In this document: piece after piece, positions 17,095-25,068 of the stretch
How the letters are laid out: each line of letters starts with the position of its first letter
Position numbering within the stretch: position 1 is the first letter of the stretch
Assembly: GCF_031551385.1 (NCBI RefSeq)
Contig: NZ_JAVBNS010000009.1
Location: 1-64,000, forward strand
Length of the DNA stretch: 64,000 bases
Direction: 5' to 3'
Origin: Anaerosporobacter sp031551385
GTDB taxonomy: Bacteria; Bacillota; Clostridia; Lachnospirales; Lachnospiraceae
Notes under the pieces: model-generated
Told to the model about the DNA's origin: nothing
The model's input: the letters and a program-made list of their open reading frames with translations, nothing else
Database searches by the model: none
Position numbers and translations under genes: made by a program

Positions 17095-17238
17095 TTTATA
17101 TATATAGTAGCGTTATGACAACGAGAATCTTTTCAAACGTGGCAAGGAGCGTTATTGCTACGATTTAGGTAAAAAATGTATAACATGCATGTTTGCTGGT
17201 AAAGATTTAAGTTAATAGATTAGGAGGTAACTAATAGC
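17095..17238 (+). promoter_or_regulatory. rpsK-rpsD intergenic leader
   Basis: A 144-nt gap with partly complementary ends GTAGCGTTAT (17108-17117) and GTTATTGCTAC (17151-17161). In Bacillus, S4 represses its own gene through a folded leader, so a similar role is possible here. This is inference; the fold is not verified. Confidence 0.35.
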
Positions 17239-17832
17239 ATGGCAAGAGACATGAGTCCTGTTTTAAAAAGATGTAGATCACTTGGTCTTGATCCTATTTA
17301 TTTAGGAGTAGACAAGAAATCTAATAGAGCTCCAAGAGCTGGTAAGAAGTTAAGCGAGTACGGCTTACAATTAAAAGAAAAACAAAAAGCTAAATTTATC
17401 TATGGAGTATTAGAAAAACCTTTCAGAAATAATTTTGCTAAAGCTAAGAAAATGAAGAACGGAACTGCTGGTGAAAACCTAATGATCCTTCTTGAACTTA
17501 GATTAGACAATGTTATTTTCCGTATGGGATTTGGTAGAACTAGAAAAGAAGCTAGACAAATCGTTGACCACAAACACGTTTTAGTAAACGGCAAATGTGT
17601 AAACATCCCTTCTTACTCAGTTAAACCAGGTGATGTAATTGAAATCAAAGAAAAGTGCAAGAGCGCACAAAGATATAAAGATGTCTTAGAAGTAACTGGT
17701 TCTAGATTAGTTCCAGCTTGGTTAGAGTCTGACCAAGAAGCTTTAAAAGGTACTGTTAAAGAAGTACCTACAAGAGATCAAATTGATGTTCCAGTTAACG
17801 AAATGCTTATCGTCGAGTTGTATTCTAAATAA
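17239..17832 (+). CDS. rpsD: 30S ribosomal protein S4
   Basis: The 197-residue S4 carries the S4 RNA-binding domain (ARQIVDHKHVLVNGKCVNIP, about residues 110-129). Its N-terminal region lacks the four-cysteine zinc site seen in some homologues. S4 nucleates 30S assembly on the 5' domain of 16S rRNA. The start follows TTAGGAGGTAACTAATAGC. Confidence 0.98.
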   Translation: MARDMSPVLKRCRSLGLDPIYLGVDKKSNRAPRAGKKLSEYGLQLKEKQKAKFIYGVLEKPFRNNFAKAKKMKNGTAGENLMILLELRLDNVIFRMGFGRTRKEARQIVDHKHVLVNGKCVNIPSYSVKPGDVIEIKEKCKSAQRYKDVLEVTGSRLVPAWLESDQEALKGTVKEVPTRDQIDVPVNEMLIVELYSK

Positions 17833-17959
17833 GATATAGTTTCTATTTTTATTACTGTGGTTATAGGTTACTGTATTGCAGCCTATAACTGCAATATAAA
17901 GAAATTATGTGTTATGTATGATTACCCTCAATAATTCAACCCAAAAGGAGGGTCCAATA

Positions 17960-18919
17960 GTGTTTGATTTTGAAAAACCAAAAATAGAGATTGCAGAGAT
18001 TTCTGAAGATAAAAAATATGGACGTTTTGTAGTTGAGCCGCTTGAGAGAGGTTACGGAACAACATTGGGTAATTCCTTAAGAAGAATTATGCTTTCTTCT
18101 TTACCTGGAGCAGCAGTAAGTCAAGTTAAAATTGACGGTGTTGTTCATGAATTTAGTACAATTCCAGGTGTTAAAGAAGACGTTACTGAAATAATAATGA
18201 ACATCAAGAGCTTAGCAATCAAGAATACTAGCGAAACGAATGAGCCAAAGACTGCATATATCGAGTTTGAAGGTGAAGGAGTTGTGACAGCTGGAGATAT
18301 CCAGGCCGATCCAGACATAGAAATTTTAAATCCAGATTTAGTAATCGCTAATTTAAGCGGTGGTGTTGATAGCAAACTATATATGGAATTAACAATTACT
18401 AGGGGTAGAGGTTATATCAGCTCTGACAAAAATAAAAATGATGATTTACCAATCGGTGTGATCCCTGTTGATTCAATCTACACACCAGTAGAACGTGTTA
18501 ACTTAACAGTTGAGAATACTCGTGTTGGTCAAATTACAGATTATGATAAGCTAACATTAGATGTTTATACAAATGGTACACTTGTGCCTGATGAAGCAGT
18601 TAGTTTGGCTGCAAAGGTTTTAAGCGAGCATCTTAATTCTTTCATTGATTTATCTGAAAATGCTAAAACTGCTGAAGTTATGGTAGAAAAAGAAGATAAT
18701 GAGAAAGAAAAAGTACTTGAAATGAATATTGATGAGCTAGAATTGTCCGTTCGTTCGTACAATTGCTTGAAGAGAGCTGGAATTAATACTGTTGAAGAAT
18801 TAACTAACAGAACTTCAGAAGATATGATGAAAGTAAGAAATCTTGGCCGTAAATCCCTTGAGGAAGTACTTGCTAAGTTGAAAGAACTTGGATTATCACT
18901 TAATTTAAGTGATGAATAA
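17960..18919 (+). CDS. rpoA: DNA-directed RNA polymerase subunit alpha
   Basis: The 319-residue protein has the complete alpha N-terminal assembly domain (GRFVVEPLERGYGTTLGNSL, with RRIMLSSLPGAAV after it) and the C-terminal domain with helix-hairpin-helix motifs (LSVRSYNCLKRAGINTVEEL and VRNLGRKSLEEVLAKL) that contacts UP elements and activators. The GTG at 17960, after AAAAGGAGGGTCCAATA, gives the normal MFDFEKPKIE start; an upstream ATG (17909) adds an atypical extension. Confidence 0.98.
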   Translation: MFDFEKPKIEIAEISEDKKYGRFVVEPLERGYGTTLGNSLRRIMLSSLPGAAVSQVKIDGVVHEFSTIPGVKEDVTEIIMNIKSLAIKNTSETNEPKTAYIEFEGEGVVTAGDIQADPDIEILNPDLVIANLSGGVDSKLYMELTITRGRGYISSDKNKNDDLPIGVIPVDSIYTPVERVNLTVENTRVGQITDYDKLTLDVYTNGTLVPDEAVSLAAKVLSEHLNSFIDLSENAKTAEVMVEKEDNEKEKVLEMNIDELELSVRSYNCLKRAGINTVEELTNRTSEDMMKVRNLGRKSLEEVLAKLKELGLSLNLSDE

Positions 18920-19037
18920 AATAACTATATGGTTTGATGGACACAGATTACATAAAAGTAATTTGGGTACATGATTTGTAATTATGGAGGGCATACTCTT
19001 ACATAGTTGCGAATAAAAGTCACAAGGAGGTAAGAAA

Positions 19038-19574
19038 ATGGCAGGCTATAGAAAACTTGGAAGAACTTCAAGTCAAAGAAAAGCTTTACTTCGTAACCAA
19101 GTAACTAATTTATTATATCATGGTAAAATCGTTACTACAGAAGCTAAGGCAAAAGAAATTCGTAAAATCGCTGAGGGCATGATTGCACTTGCTGTTAGAG
19201 AAAAGGATAACTTTGAAACTGTAACAGTTAAAGCTAAAGTTGCTCGTAAAGATAAAGATGGTAAAAGAGTGAAAGAAGTTGTTGATGGTAAGAAGGTAAC
19301 TGTTTTTGATGAAGTTGATAAAACTATCAAAAAAGACAATGCTTCAAGATTACATGCTAGAAGACAAATGTTAAAAACTCTTTATACTGTAACAGAAGTT
19401 CCAGCTGAAGCTGCTGGTAAGAAAAAGAATACTAAGACTGTTGATGTAACAGATTTATTATTCGATGAAATCGCACCTAAATACACTGATCGTAACGGTG
19501 GTTACACAAGAATCGTTAAGATTGGTCAACGTAAAGGTGATGCAGCTATGGAAGTTCTTATCGAATTAGTATAA
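19038..19574 (+). CDS. rplQ: 50S ribosomal protein L17 with a lineage insertion
   Basis: The ends are ordinary L17: RKLGRTSSQRKALLRNQVTN at the start and YTRIVKIGQRKGDAAMEVLI at the end. At 178 residues it is about 50-60 longer than the usual short bacterial form, because extra lysine-rich segments lie in the middle (about residues 63-98 and 118-140). The insertion begins VTVKAKVARKDKDGKRVKEV. Longer L17 proteins are known in Clostridia, so this is probably a clade feature. Last gene of the cluster. Confidence 0.95.
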   Translation: MAGYRKLGRTSSQRKALLRNQVTNLLYHGKIVTTEAKAKEIRKIAEGMIALAVREKDNFETVTVKAKVARKDKDGKRVKEVVDGKKVTVFDEVDKTIKKDNASRLHARRQMLKTLYTVTEVPAEAAGKKKNTKTVDVTDLLFDEIAPKYTDRNGGYTRIVKIGQRKGDAAMEVLIELV

Positions 19575-19593
19575 GAAAAATCGTAGATATATT

Positions 19594-19630
19594 AGAAAGT
19601 AAGTGGTAGATGCCATTTACTTTCTTTTTT
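19594..19630 (+). terminator. Intrinsic terminator of the ribosomal-protein cluster
   Basis: AGAAAGTAA (19594-19602) pairs with TTACTTTCT (19617-19625), with an inner TGG/CCA extension, followed by six Ts. It lies 20 bp after rplQ. Confidence 0.85.
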
Positions 19631-19633
19631 AAT

Positions 19634-19670
19634 GAGGCTGTTGTACTTCTTAAGTAACAGCCTCTTTTTT
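19634..19670 (+). terminator. Second tandem intrinsic terminator
   Basis: GAGGCTGTT (19634-19642) pairs with AACAGCCTC (19656-19664), followed by TTTTTT. It directly follows the first terminator, giving a double stop after a very highly transcribed operon. Confidence 0.85.
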
Positions 19671-19846
19671 GCGTCTGAAATAAAGCAAGTGGAGATGCCT
19701 GGATTCTGTTGCTGTGAGTATTGTTAAAAATAAATCAATAGACCTATAGATTTATATAGGAAACATGTGGTAGAATTATGTTGTTATGTTAATAAGAGAG
19801 GTAATTAAAATTATGGGTAGTTTAACTTTACGATTGGAGGAAATGT

Positions 19847-21109
19847 ATGCTTGAGAAAATAAGAAAGAAAAATATTAAGTGGACAATTATTAAGGTGGTT
19901 ATTTGTGCAGCTATTATTGCAGGTGTATTAATATTTACAAAGATGGCACCAGTTAAAATGTTGATGGGTCCAGAAAAGATTAATATTAACAATTTTGACT
20001 TAGAGAAGTATGAAGGAAAATATGTAGAGGTAGATATTGCATATGTATGGGAATGCTTCTTGGAACAAGAAACATATACACAATATAAGGGTGGTGGAAG
20101 ATCACCAGGAAGAACTACAGCACTATATTATATCTCAGAAGTAAATAGAGATACCTATGGTCAGTATATTGCACTGTTGGCAGATGGCAAGCAGCGTATG
20201 TCACAATTTGATGATATCTTGGATGCAACATATGTAGCAGATGCTAATGGGTACACTCCTAAGTCAACTTCTTTTAAAGGTACATTTCTTAAATTAACTG
20301 GTGAAGAATATACTCAATATAAGAGCTATATGAATAAGTATGAGGTACCAGTAGATTGGTATGCAGACTACATATTTAAGGTGGATAATATTGGAAAATG
20401 TGACGAGGCTACAGTTTATATAACTAGTGCAGCAATTGTTATAGCATTTCTTTTTGCAATCTATTCATTATATAGTGGACTAAGTAATCGATATACAAAA
20501 CAACTTAGAAAATATGCAACAGAGAATGGCATTACGTTTGAGCAGATTTGTACGGATTTAGATCGCGCATATACAACTGGTAGCACATGGTTATTACCTA
20601 AATTCACGGTATATGTTGTTGGAAATAGAGTGAAGATTGTAAAAAATGAAGACTTCGTATGGGCATACTATAAAGAGCAACGAACAAACAATAAAGGTAT
20701 TGTTACAGTAACGAGAATGGTTATGTTGGGAAATAAGAACAAGAAGCTTATTCCGATTACTGTAGGTAGTGAAGAAGAGGCAGGAAGCGTATTGCAGTTC
20801 TATGCAGACTCACAACCACAGATGGTACTTGGATATAATGAAGAGTTAAAGAGAATGTATAAGAAAAACTATGAACAATTCATAATGCTTCCATACCAAA
20901 CAGTAGCAAGAGATGAAGATAATTATGGTGAAAATAATTATTCTGAGAATAACTATTCGGAAAATGTACCAGAAAATAATAATTCACAAGAAAATGGTTT
21001 TTCAGAAGAAGGCTTTACGGAAGAAAATAGTTTTGCAGAAGAAAACAATTCTGCAGAGGAAGAGGAATCAGATTATAATTCTTTTGAAAAAAATAACTTC
21101 ACATTATAA
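19847..21109 (+). CDS. Two-pass membrane protein of unknown function (DUF6709-like)
   Basis: This 420-residue protein has a transmembrane segment at about residues 12-30 and another at about 188-210, with an extracytoplasmic domain between them. A soluble cytosolic domain follows, and the last 60 residues are a low-complexity tail of Asn/Glu/Ser repeats (NYSENNYSEN and related). It resembles membrane proteins annotated DUF6709 in Lachnospiraceae; I recall that name without being able to check it. No catalytic motif is visible. It is a single gene with a GGAGGAAATGT ribosome binding site, between the rplQ terminators and the ECF operon. Confidence 0.7.
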   Translation: MLEKIRKKNIKWTIIKVVICAAIIAGVLIFTKMAPVKMLMGPEKININNFDLEKYEGKYVEVDIAYVWECFLEQETYTQYKGGGRSPGRTTALYYISEVNRDTYGQYIALLADGKQRMSQFDDILDATYVADANGYTPKSTSFKGTFLKLTGEEYTQYKSYMNKYEVPVDWYADYIFKVDNIGKCDEATVYITSAAIVIAFLFAIYSLYSGLSNRYTKQLRKYATENGITFEQICTDLDRAYTTGSTWLLPKFTVYVVGNRVKIVKNEDFVWAYYKEQRTNNKGIVTVTRMVMLGNKNKKLIPITVGSEEEAGSVLQFYADSQPQMVLGYNEELKRMYKKNYEQFIMLPYQTVARDEDNYGENNYSENNYSENVPENNNSQENGFSEEGFTEENSFAEENNSAEEEESDYNSFEKNNFTL

Positions 21110-21424
21110 GATTATAGTTTGCTAGAGTATGAGATGTATAGCAATCTGCAAATCAGTTGTGGAAGATATAGTTTGACTCCAAACATCATTACATTAGAAT
21201 AGAAATGCGATATAATTAGGCTATGCAAAACAAAGGATATGAAAGTATCTTGGTGTTTTGCATAGCCATTTATAATTATTATGAACAGCTTTACTATTGT
21301 TCACAGCAACAGATAAATGCAATAGAATGTACTCCAAAATAGTTACACTTGCATTTACAAGGAGAATACCGTACAATGTTAAAAGTAAATGACGGCTGAA
21401 TTATAGATAGATGAGGAAATATAC
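21110..21424. other. Intergenic region before the ECF transporter genes
   Basis: No gene is seen. The stretch contains a TATAAT (21211-21216) with only a weak -35, then a 13-bp hairpin GGCTATGCAAAAC / GTTTTGCATAGCC (21219-21257). From 21258 to 21424 it is AT-rich with nothing recognisable except the weak ribosome binding site GAGGAAATATAC. Confidence 0.5.
21219..21257 (+). promoter_or_regulatory. 13-bp hairpin at the probable 5' end of the ECF transcript
   Basis: GGCTATGCAAAAC (21219-21231) is the exact reverse complement of GTTTTGCATAGCC (21245-21257). It lies immediately after a TATAAT at 21211-21216, so it would form at the extreme 5' end of that transcript. No T-run follows. It could stabilise the mRNA or, read from the previous gene, act as a weak terminator. 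Confidence 0.45.
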
Positions 21425-22273
21425 ATGGGAATCATTAAGGCGAAAAAATTAGTACATGAATATATTCGTAGAGATGAAGAAGGAAATACAGTTGGTATTA
21501 ACCGTGCTCTCGATGAAATTGATATTGATATAAAAAAAGGTGATTTTGTTGCTATATTAGGTCATAACGGTTCTGGTAAATCAACACTTGCAAAGCACCT
21601 TAACGCAATTCTTATGCCCACAGAAGGAACGCTATGGGTGAATGGATATGATACAAAGGAGGAAGAACATATTTGGGATGTAAGACAATCTGCAGGTATG
21701 GTATTTCAAAATCCTGATAACCAAATTATTGGGACAATAGTAGAAGAAGATGTTGGATTTGGTCCTGAAAATCTAGGGGTAGAAACAGAAGACATATGGA
21801 AACGTGTTGAGGAAAGTTTACGTGCAGTTGGTATGCTGGAATATCGTTCTCATTCTCCAAATAAACTTTCAGGTGGACAGAAACAGCGTGTCGCAATTGC
21901 TGGAATTATGGCAATGAAGCCAGAGTGTATTGTATTAGATGAACCAACAGCTATGCTTGACCCAAATGGACGGAAAGATGTAATTCGTACAATACTAAGA
22001 TTGAATCGTGAAGAGAAAGTAACTGTTCTTCTTATTACACACTATATGGAAGAAGTAATTAATGCGGACAAGGTTATTGTTATGGATAAAGGTCAAATTG
22101 TAATGCAAGGAACACCTAGAGAAGTATTTACAAGGGTAGAGGAATTAAAAGAATATCGTTTAGATGTGCCTCAAGTGACAGAATTGGCATATGAATTGAG
22201 AAAAAACGGACTAGTGATACCAGAAGGAATCTTAACAGTAGATGAACTTGTGAGTGAGCTTACAAGGCTATAG
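21425..22273 (+). CDS. ecfA1: ECF transporter ATPase, EcfA1
   Basis: This 282-residue ABC ATPase powers energy-coupling-factor uptake of vitamins or metals. Walker A is GHNGSGKS (46-53), the signature is LSGGQ (148-152) and Walker B is CIVLDEP (168-174). It pairs with EcfA2 and EcfT to form a module shared by separate substrate-binding S components. None of those is next to it, so this is a group II (shared-module) system. It is the first gene of ecfA1-ecfA2-ecfT-truA, an order common in Firmicutes. Confidence 0.95.
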   Translation: MGIIKAKKLVHEYIRRDEEGNTVGINRALDEIDIDIKKGDFVAILGHNGSGKSTLAKHLNAILMPTEGTLWVNGYDTKEEEHIWDVRQSAGMVFQNPDNQIIGTIVEEDVGFGPENLGVETEDIWKRVEESLRAVGMLEYRSHSPNKLSGGQKQRVAIAGIMAMKPECIVLDEPTAMLDPNGRKDVIRTILRLNREEKVTVLLITHYMEEVINADKVIVMDKGQIVMQGTPREVFTRVEELKEYRLDVPQVTELAYELRKNGLVIPEGILTVDELVSELTRL

Positions 22274-22288
22274 ATAGAGGGTGAAGCA

Positions 22289-23152
22289 ATGTCAATTATA
22301 TTAGATCATGTAAATTATAGTTATAGTGTAGGAAGTGCATATGAGAAACATGCACTAAAAGACGTGAATTTAACAATTCAAGATGGTGAGTTTATTGGAT
22401 TGATAGGACATACAGGTTCAGGTAAATCTACATTAATTCAACATTTGAATGGATTAATGAAGGCAACAAGTGGAGCGATTTACTATAATGGTAAGGATAT
22501 CTATGATTCGGATTTTAATATGCGTGAATTACGCAATAAGGTTGGATTAGTATTTCAATACCCAGAGCATCAACTTTTTGAGACAACAGTAATTAAAGAT
22601 GTTAATTTTGGACCTAAAAACCAAGGATTATCTCAATTGGAGGTAGATTTACATTCCTATGAGGCATTAAAGCAAGTTGGGATAGGGGAAGATTTAATAG
22701 ATTGCTCGCCATTTGAATTGTCTGGCGGTCAAAAAAGAAGGGTAGCGATTGCAGGGGTTCTTGCGATGAGACCAGAAGTACTTATATTAGATGAACCTAC
22801 CGCAGGTTTAGACCCAGCAGGTAGAGATGAGATTTTAGAGCAGATAGCAAAACTGCATAAAGAACGTAAAATAACAGTGATACTTGTATCTCATAGTATG
22901 GAAGATGTTGCAAAATATGTAGACCGTATTATTGTAATGAATAAAGGTGAGGTTGTATATAGCGAAATACCTAAAAAAGTATTTGCGAATTATAAGGTGT
23001 TAGAAACAATAGGACTAGCAGCACCTCAAGTTACGTATGTTATGAATGGATTAAGAGAGCAAGGAATCATGGTGGATACGAATGCAACAACGGTTGCTGA
23101 GGCGAAAGAAGAGATTCTTAGATGGGCTAGACGGGAAATAATAGAAGGGTAA
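22289..23152 (+). CDS. ecfA2: ECF transporter ATPase, EcfA2
   Basis: The 287-residue second ATPase subunit has Walker A GHTGSGKS (40-47), signature LSGGQ (144-148) and a following ILDEPTAGLDP Walker B. It lies 15 bp after ecfA1 and 9 bp before ecfT. The two ATPases are clearly paralogous but differ enough to form the usual heterodimer. Confidence 0.95.
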   Translation: MSIILDHVNYSYSVGSAYEKHALKDVNLTIQDGEFIGLIGHTGSGKSTLIQHLNGLMKATSGAIYYNGKDIYDSDFNMRELRNKVGLVFQYPEHQLFETTVIKDVNFGPKNQGLSQLEVDLHSYEALKQVGIGEDLIDCSPFELSGGQKRRVAIAGVLAMRPEVLILDEPTAGLDPAGRDEILEQIAKLHKERKITVILVSHSMEDVAKYVDRIIVMNKGEVVYSEIPKKVFANYKVLETIGLAAPQVTYVMNGLREQGIMVDTNATTVAEAKEEILRWARREIIEG

Positions 23153-23161
23153 GGTAGGAAA

Positions 23162-23968
23162 ATGATAAGAGACATAACAATTGGGCAATATTACCCAAAA
23201 GATTCGTTCATACACAAACTAGATCCTAGAACGAAGATTGCTGGAACTTTTATATATATCATATCCTTGTTCTTATTCCGTAAGTTTATTCCCTATCTTA
23301 TTGTGCTAGGTTTTCTAGGAGTGGTAATTAAGACGTCAGAAGTGCCACTGAAACATATTCTAAAGGGTTTGAAGTCGATACTGTTCTTGCTTGTATTTGC
23401 GGTAGTGTTTAATATATTTTTGACACCTGGTGATGTATTGTGGAAATGGGGATTTTTAAAGATAACGAGGCAAGGTCTTGAGACGGCAGGATTTATGGCG
23501 ATTCGTCTTGTATTATTAATTATGGGTTCTTCCCTTATGACATTTACAACGACCCCAAATCATCTAACAGATGGTCTTGAGAAGATTATGAACCCTTTGA
23601 AGAAAATTAAAGTTCCTGTACATGAAATTTCAATGATGATGTCAATTGCTCTTCGGTTTATACCGATTCTATTGGAAGAGACAGATAAGATTATGAAAGC
23701 GCAGATGGCAAGAGGTGCGGACTTTGAATCTGGTAATTTAGTTAAGAAGGCAAAAAGTTTAGTACCACTACTAGTACCTCTTTTTGTTTCAGCATTTCGT
23801 AGGGCAAATGATTTAGCAATGGCGATGGAAGCAAGATGTTATCGAGGCGGTGAAGGAAGGACGAAGATGAAACCACTACAATACCATAAACAGGATGCGG
23901 TTGCTTATCTTATATTGGTTGGTTATCTGGTATTGTTAGTTGCTGTGAAGAGCGTTAGCCCGTTCTAG
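23162..23968 (+). CDS. ecfT: ECF transporter transmembrane subunit EcfT
   Basis: The 268-residue integral membrane protein has hydrophobic helices clustered at residues 28-60, 75-90 and 105-125 and at the C-terminus. It carries the two Ala-Arg-Gly-type coupling motifs of the family, MARGADFES and ARCYRGG, which dock onto the two ATPases. S components of various specificities would bind to it. Confidence 0.95.
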   Translation: MIRDITIGQYYPKDSFIHKLDPRTKIAGTFIYIISLFLFRKFIPYLIVLGFLGVVIKTSEVPLKHILKGLKSILFLLVFAVVFNIFLTPGDVLWKWGFLKITRQGLETAGFMAIRLVLLIMGSSLMTFTTTPNHLTDGLEKIMNPLKKIKVPVHEISMMMSIALRFIPILLEETDKIMKAQMARGADFESGNLVKKAKSLVPLLVPLFVSAFRRANDLAMAMEARCYRGGEGRTKMKPLQYHKQDAVAYLILVGYLVLLVAVKSVSPF

Positions 23969-24012
23969 AACAACATCTCAGGTTAAGTTATATAGTTAGG
24001 AGTTACAAATAT

Positions 24013-24753
24013 ATGAGACGTATTAAGTTAGTAATTGCTTATGATGGAACGAATTATTGTGGTTGGCAAAAGCAACCGAATGCAATTACAGTAGAAGAAG
24101 TTATTAACAAGAAACTTACAAAGTTACTTGGTGAAAATATAGAGGTGATTGGTTCAAGCAGAACGGATTCAGGAGTTCATGCGCTTGGTAATGTAGCCGT
24201 TTTTGATACAGAGACTAGAATACCTGCGGAAAAGATATCATATGCGTTGAACCAACGACTGCCAGAGGATATCATAATACAATCTTCAAGTGAAGTGCCA
24301 TTAGATTTTCATCCGAGATACCATAAGAGTTGTAAGACATACGAATATAAGATATCAAATCGAGAATTTTTACTTCCAACAATGCGTTTGTACTATCATC
24401 ATGTTTATAAGAAACTAGATATAGAGAAGATGCAGGAAGCTGCTAATTATCTAATAGGGAAACATGATTTTAAGAGCTTTTCAGCCATGAGAACGCAAGT
24501 ACAAAGCACAGTACGAACAATATATAGCTTGGATGTAATTCAAGAAGGTGATGAACTTATATTACGTGTACGAGGTGATGGATTCCTATATAATATGGTA
24601 AGAATCATTGCAGGGACGCTAATTAAGGTCGGAATGGGGACTATGAAGCCAGAAAGAATCGCAGAGGTGTTACAATCTACAGAACGTGTAAAAGTAGGCC
24701 CTAATGCACCAGCAAATGGATTAACACTTGTGAATATTGAATTTAAAAATTAA
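24013..24753 (+). CDS. truA: tRNA pseudouridine synthase A
   Basis: The 246-residue enzyme isomerises uridines 38-40 in tRNA anticodon arms. The catalytic aspartate is D52 in GSSRTDSGVHALG. Other TruA motifs are AYDGTNYCGWQKQ at the N-terminus and VRGDGFLYNMVRIIAGTL near residue 190. It is last in the ECF operon and is followed at once by a strong terminator. Confidence 0.97.
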   Translation: MRRIKLVIAYDGTNYCGWQKQPNAITVEEVINKKLTKLLGENIEVIGSSRTDSGVHALGNVAVFDTETRIPAEKISYALNQRLPEDIIIQSSSEVPLDFHPRYHKSCKTYEYKISNREFLLPTMRLYYHHVYKKLDIEKMQEAANYLIGKHDFKSFSAMRTQVQSTVRTIYSLDVIQEGDELILRVRGDGFLYNMVRIIAGTLIKVGMGTMKPERIAEVLQSTERVKVGPNAPANGLTLVNIEFKN

Positions 24754-24756
24754 TAT

Positions 24757-24797
24757 ACTCTCGCAGTTCATAATTAGATGGATTGCGAGAGTTTTTT
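24757..24797 (+). terminator. Intrinsic terminator after truA
   Basis: CTCTCGCA (24758-24765) pairs with TGCGAGAG (24784-24791), followed by six Ts. Confidence 0.9.
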
Positions 24798-24943
24798 AAT
24801 TTCTTGGAGCTAAATCTTATTAAAGTAAACGTTTAAGCGGTATATTGTTACATAAAGTAGAATAATAGTAGGATTTGTGTAAAACAATATATGGCAGTTC
24901 GGATATATTGTAGAATTTTATAATTTATTAAAGAATAAGAATA

Positions 24944-24952
24944 TGATATAAT
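24944..24952 (+). promoter_or_regulatory. Extended -10 promoter upstream of the chemoreceptor
   Basis: TGATATAAT is an extended -10 element (TGnTATAAT) with no good -35. It lies about 115 nt before the chemoreceptor ATG. Confidence 0.5.
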
Positions 24953-24998
24953 GATTAGGTGGTAAAAATCCACGAAAACGTTATCGATTAGGGTATTT

Positions 24999-25026
24999 TA
25001 AAGAACGAATATATTAGTGCCGAGGA
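24999..25026 (+). promoter_or_regulatory. Possible sigma-D (flagellar/chemotaxis) promoter
   Basis: TAAA (24999-25002), 16 bp, then GCCGAGGA (25019-25026). The Bacillus sigma-D consensus is TAAA-N14-16-GCCGATAT, so the -35 and the GCCGA core match but the end differs. Chemoreceptor genes are typical sigma-D targets, which supports the reading; the last bases could instead be ribosome-binding-like by chance. Confidence 0.35.
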
Positions 25027-25068
25027 GGGAATAGACGCTAGTATGTGGCGAGAGGAGAATGTACATTT

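Noticed and set aside
24953..25068. Cyclic-di-GMP riboswitch before the chemoreceptor
   Set aside because: Considered because chemoreceptor genes in Clostridia can have one, but the conserved core motifs of GEMM elements are not visible.
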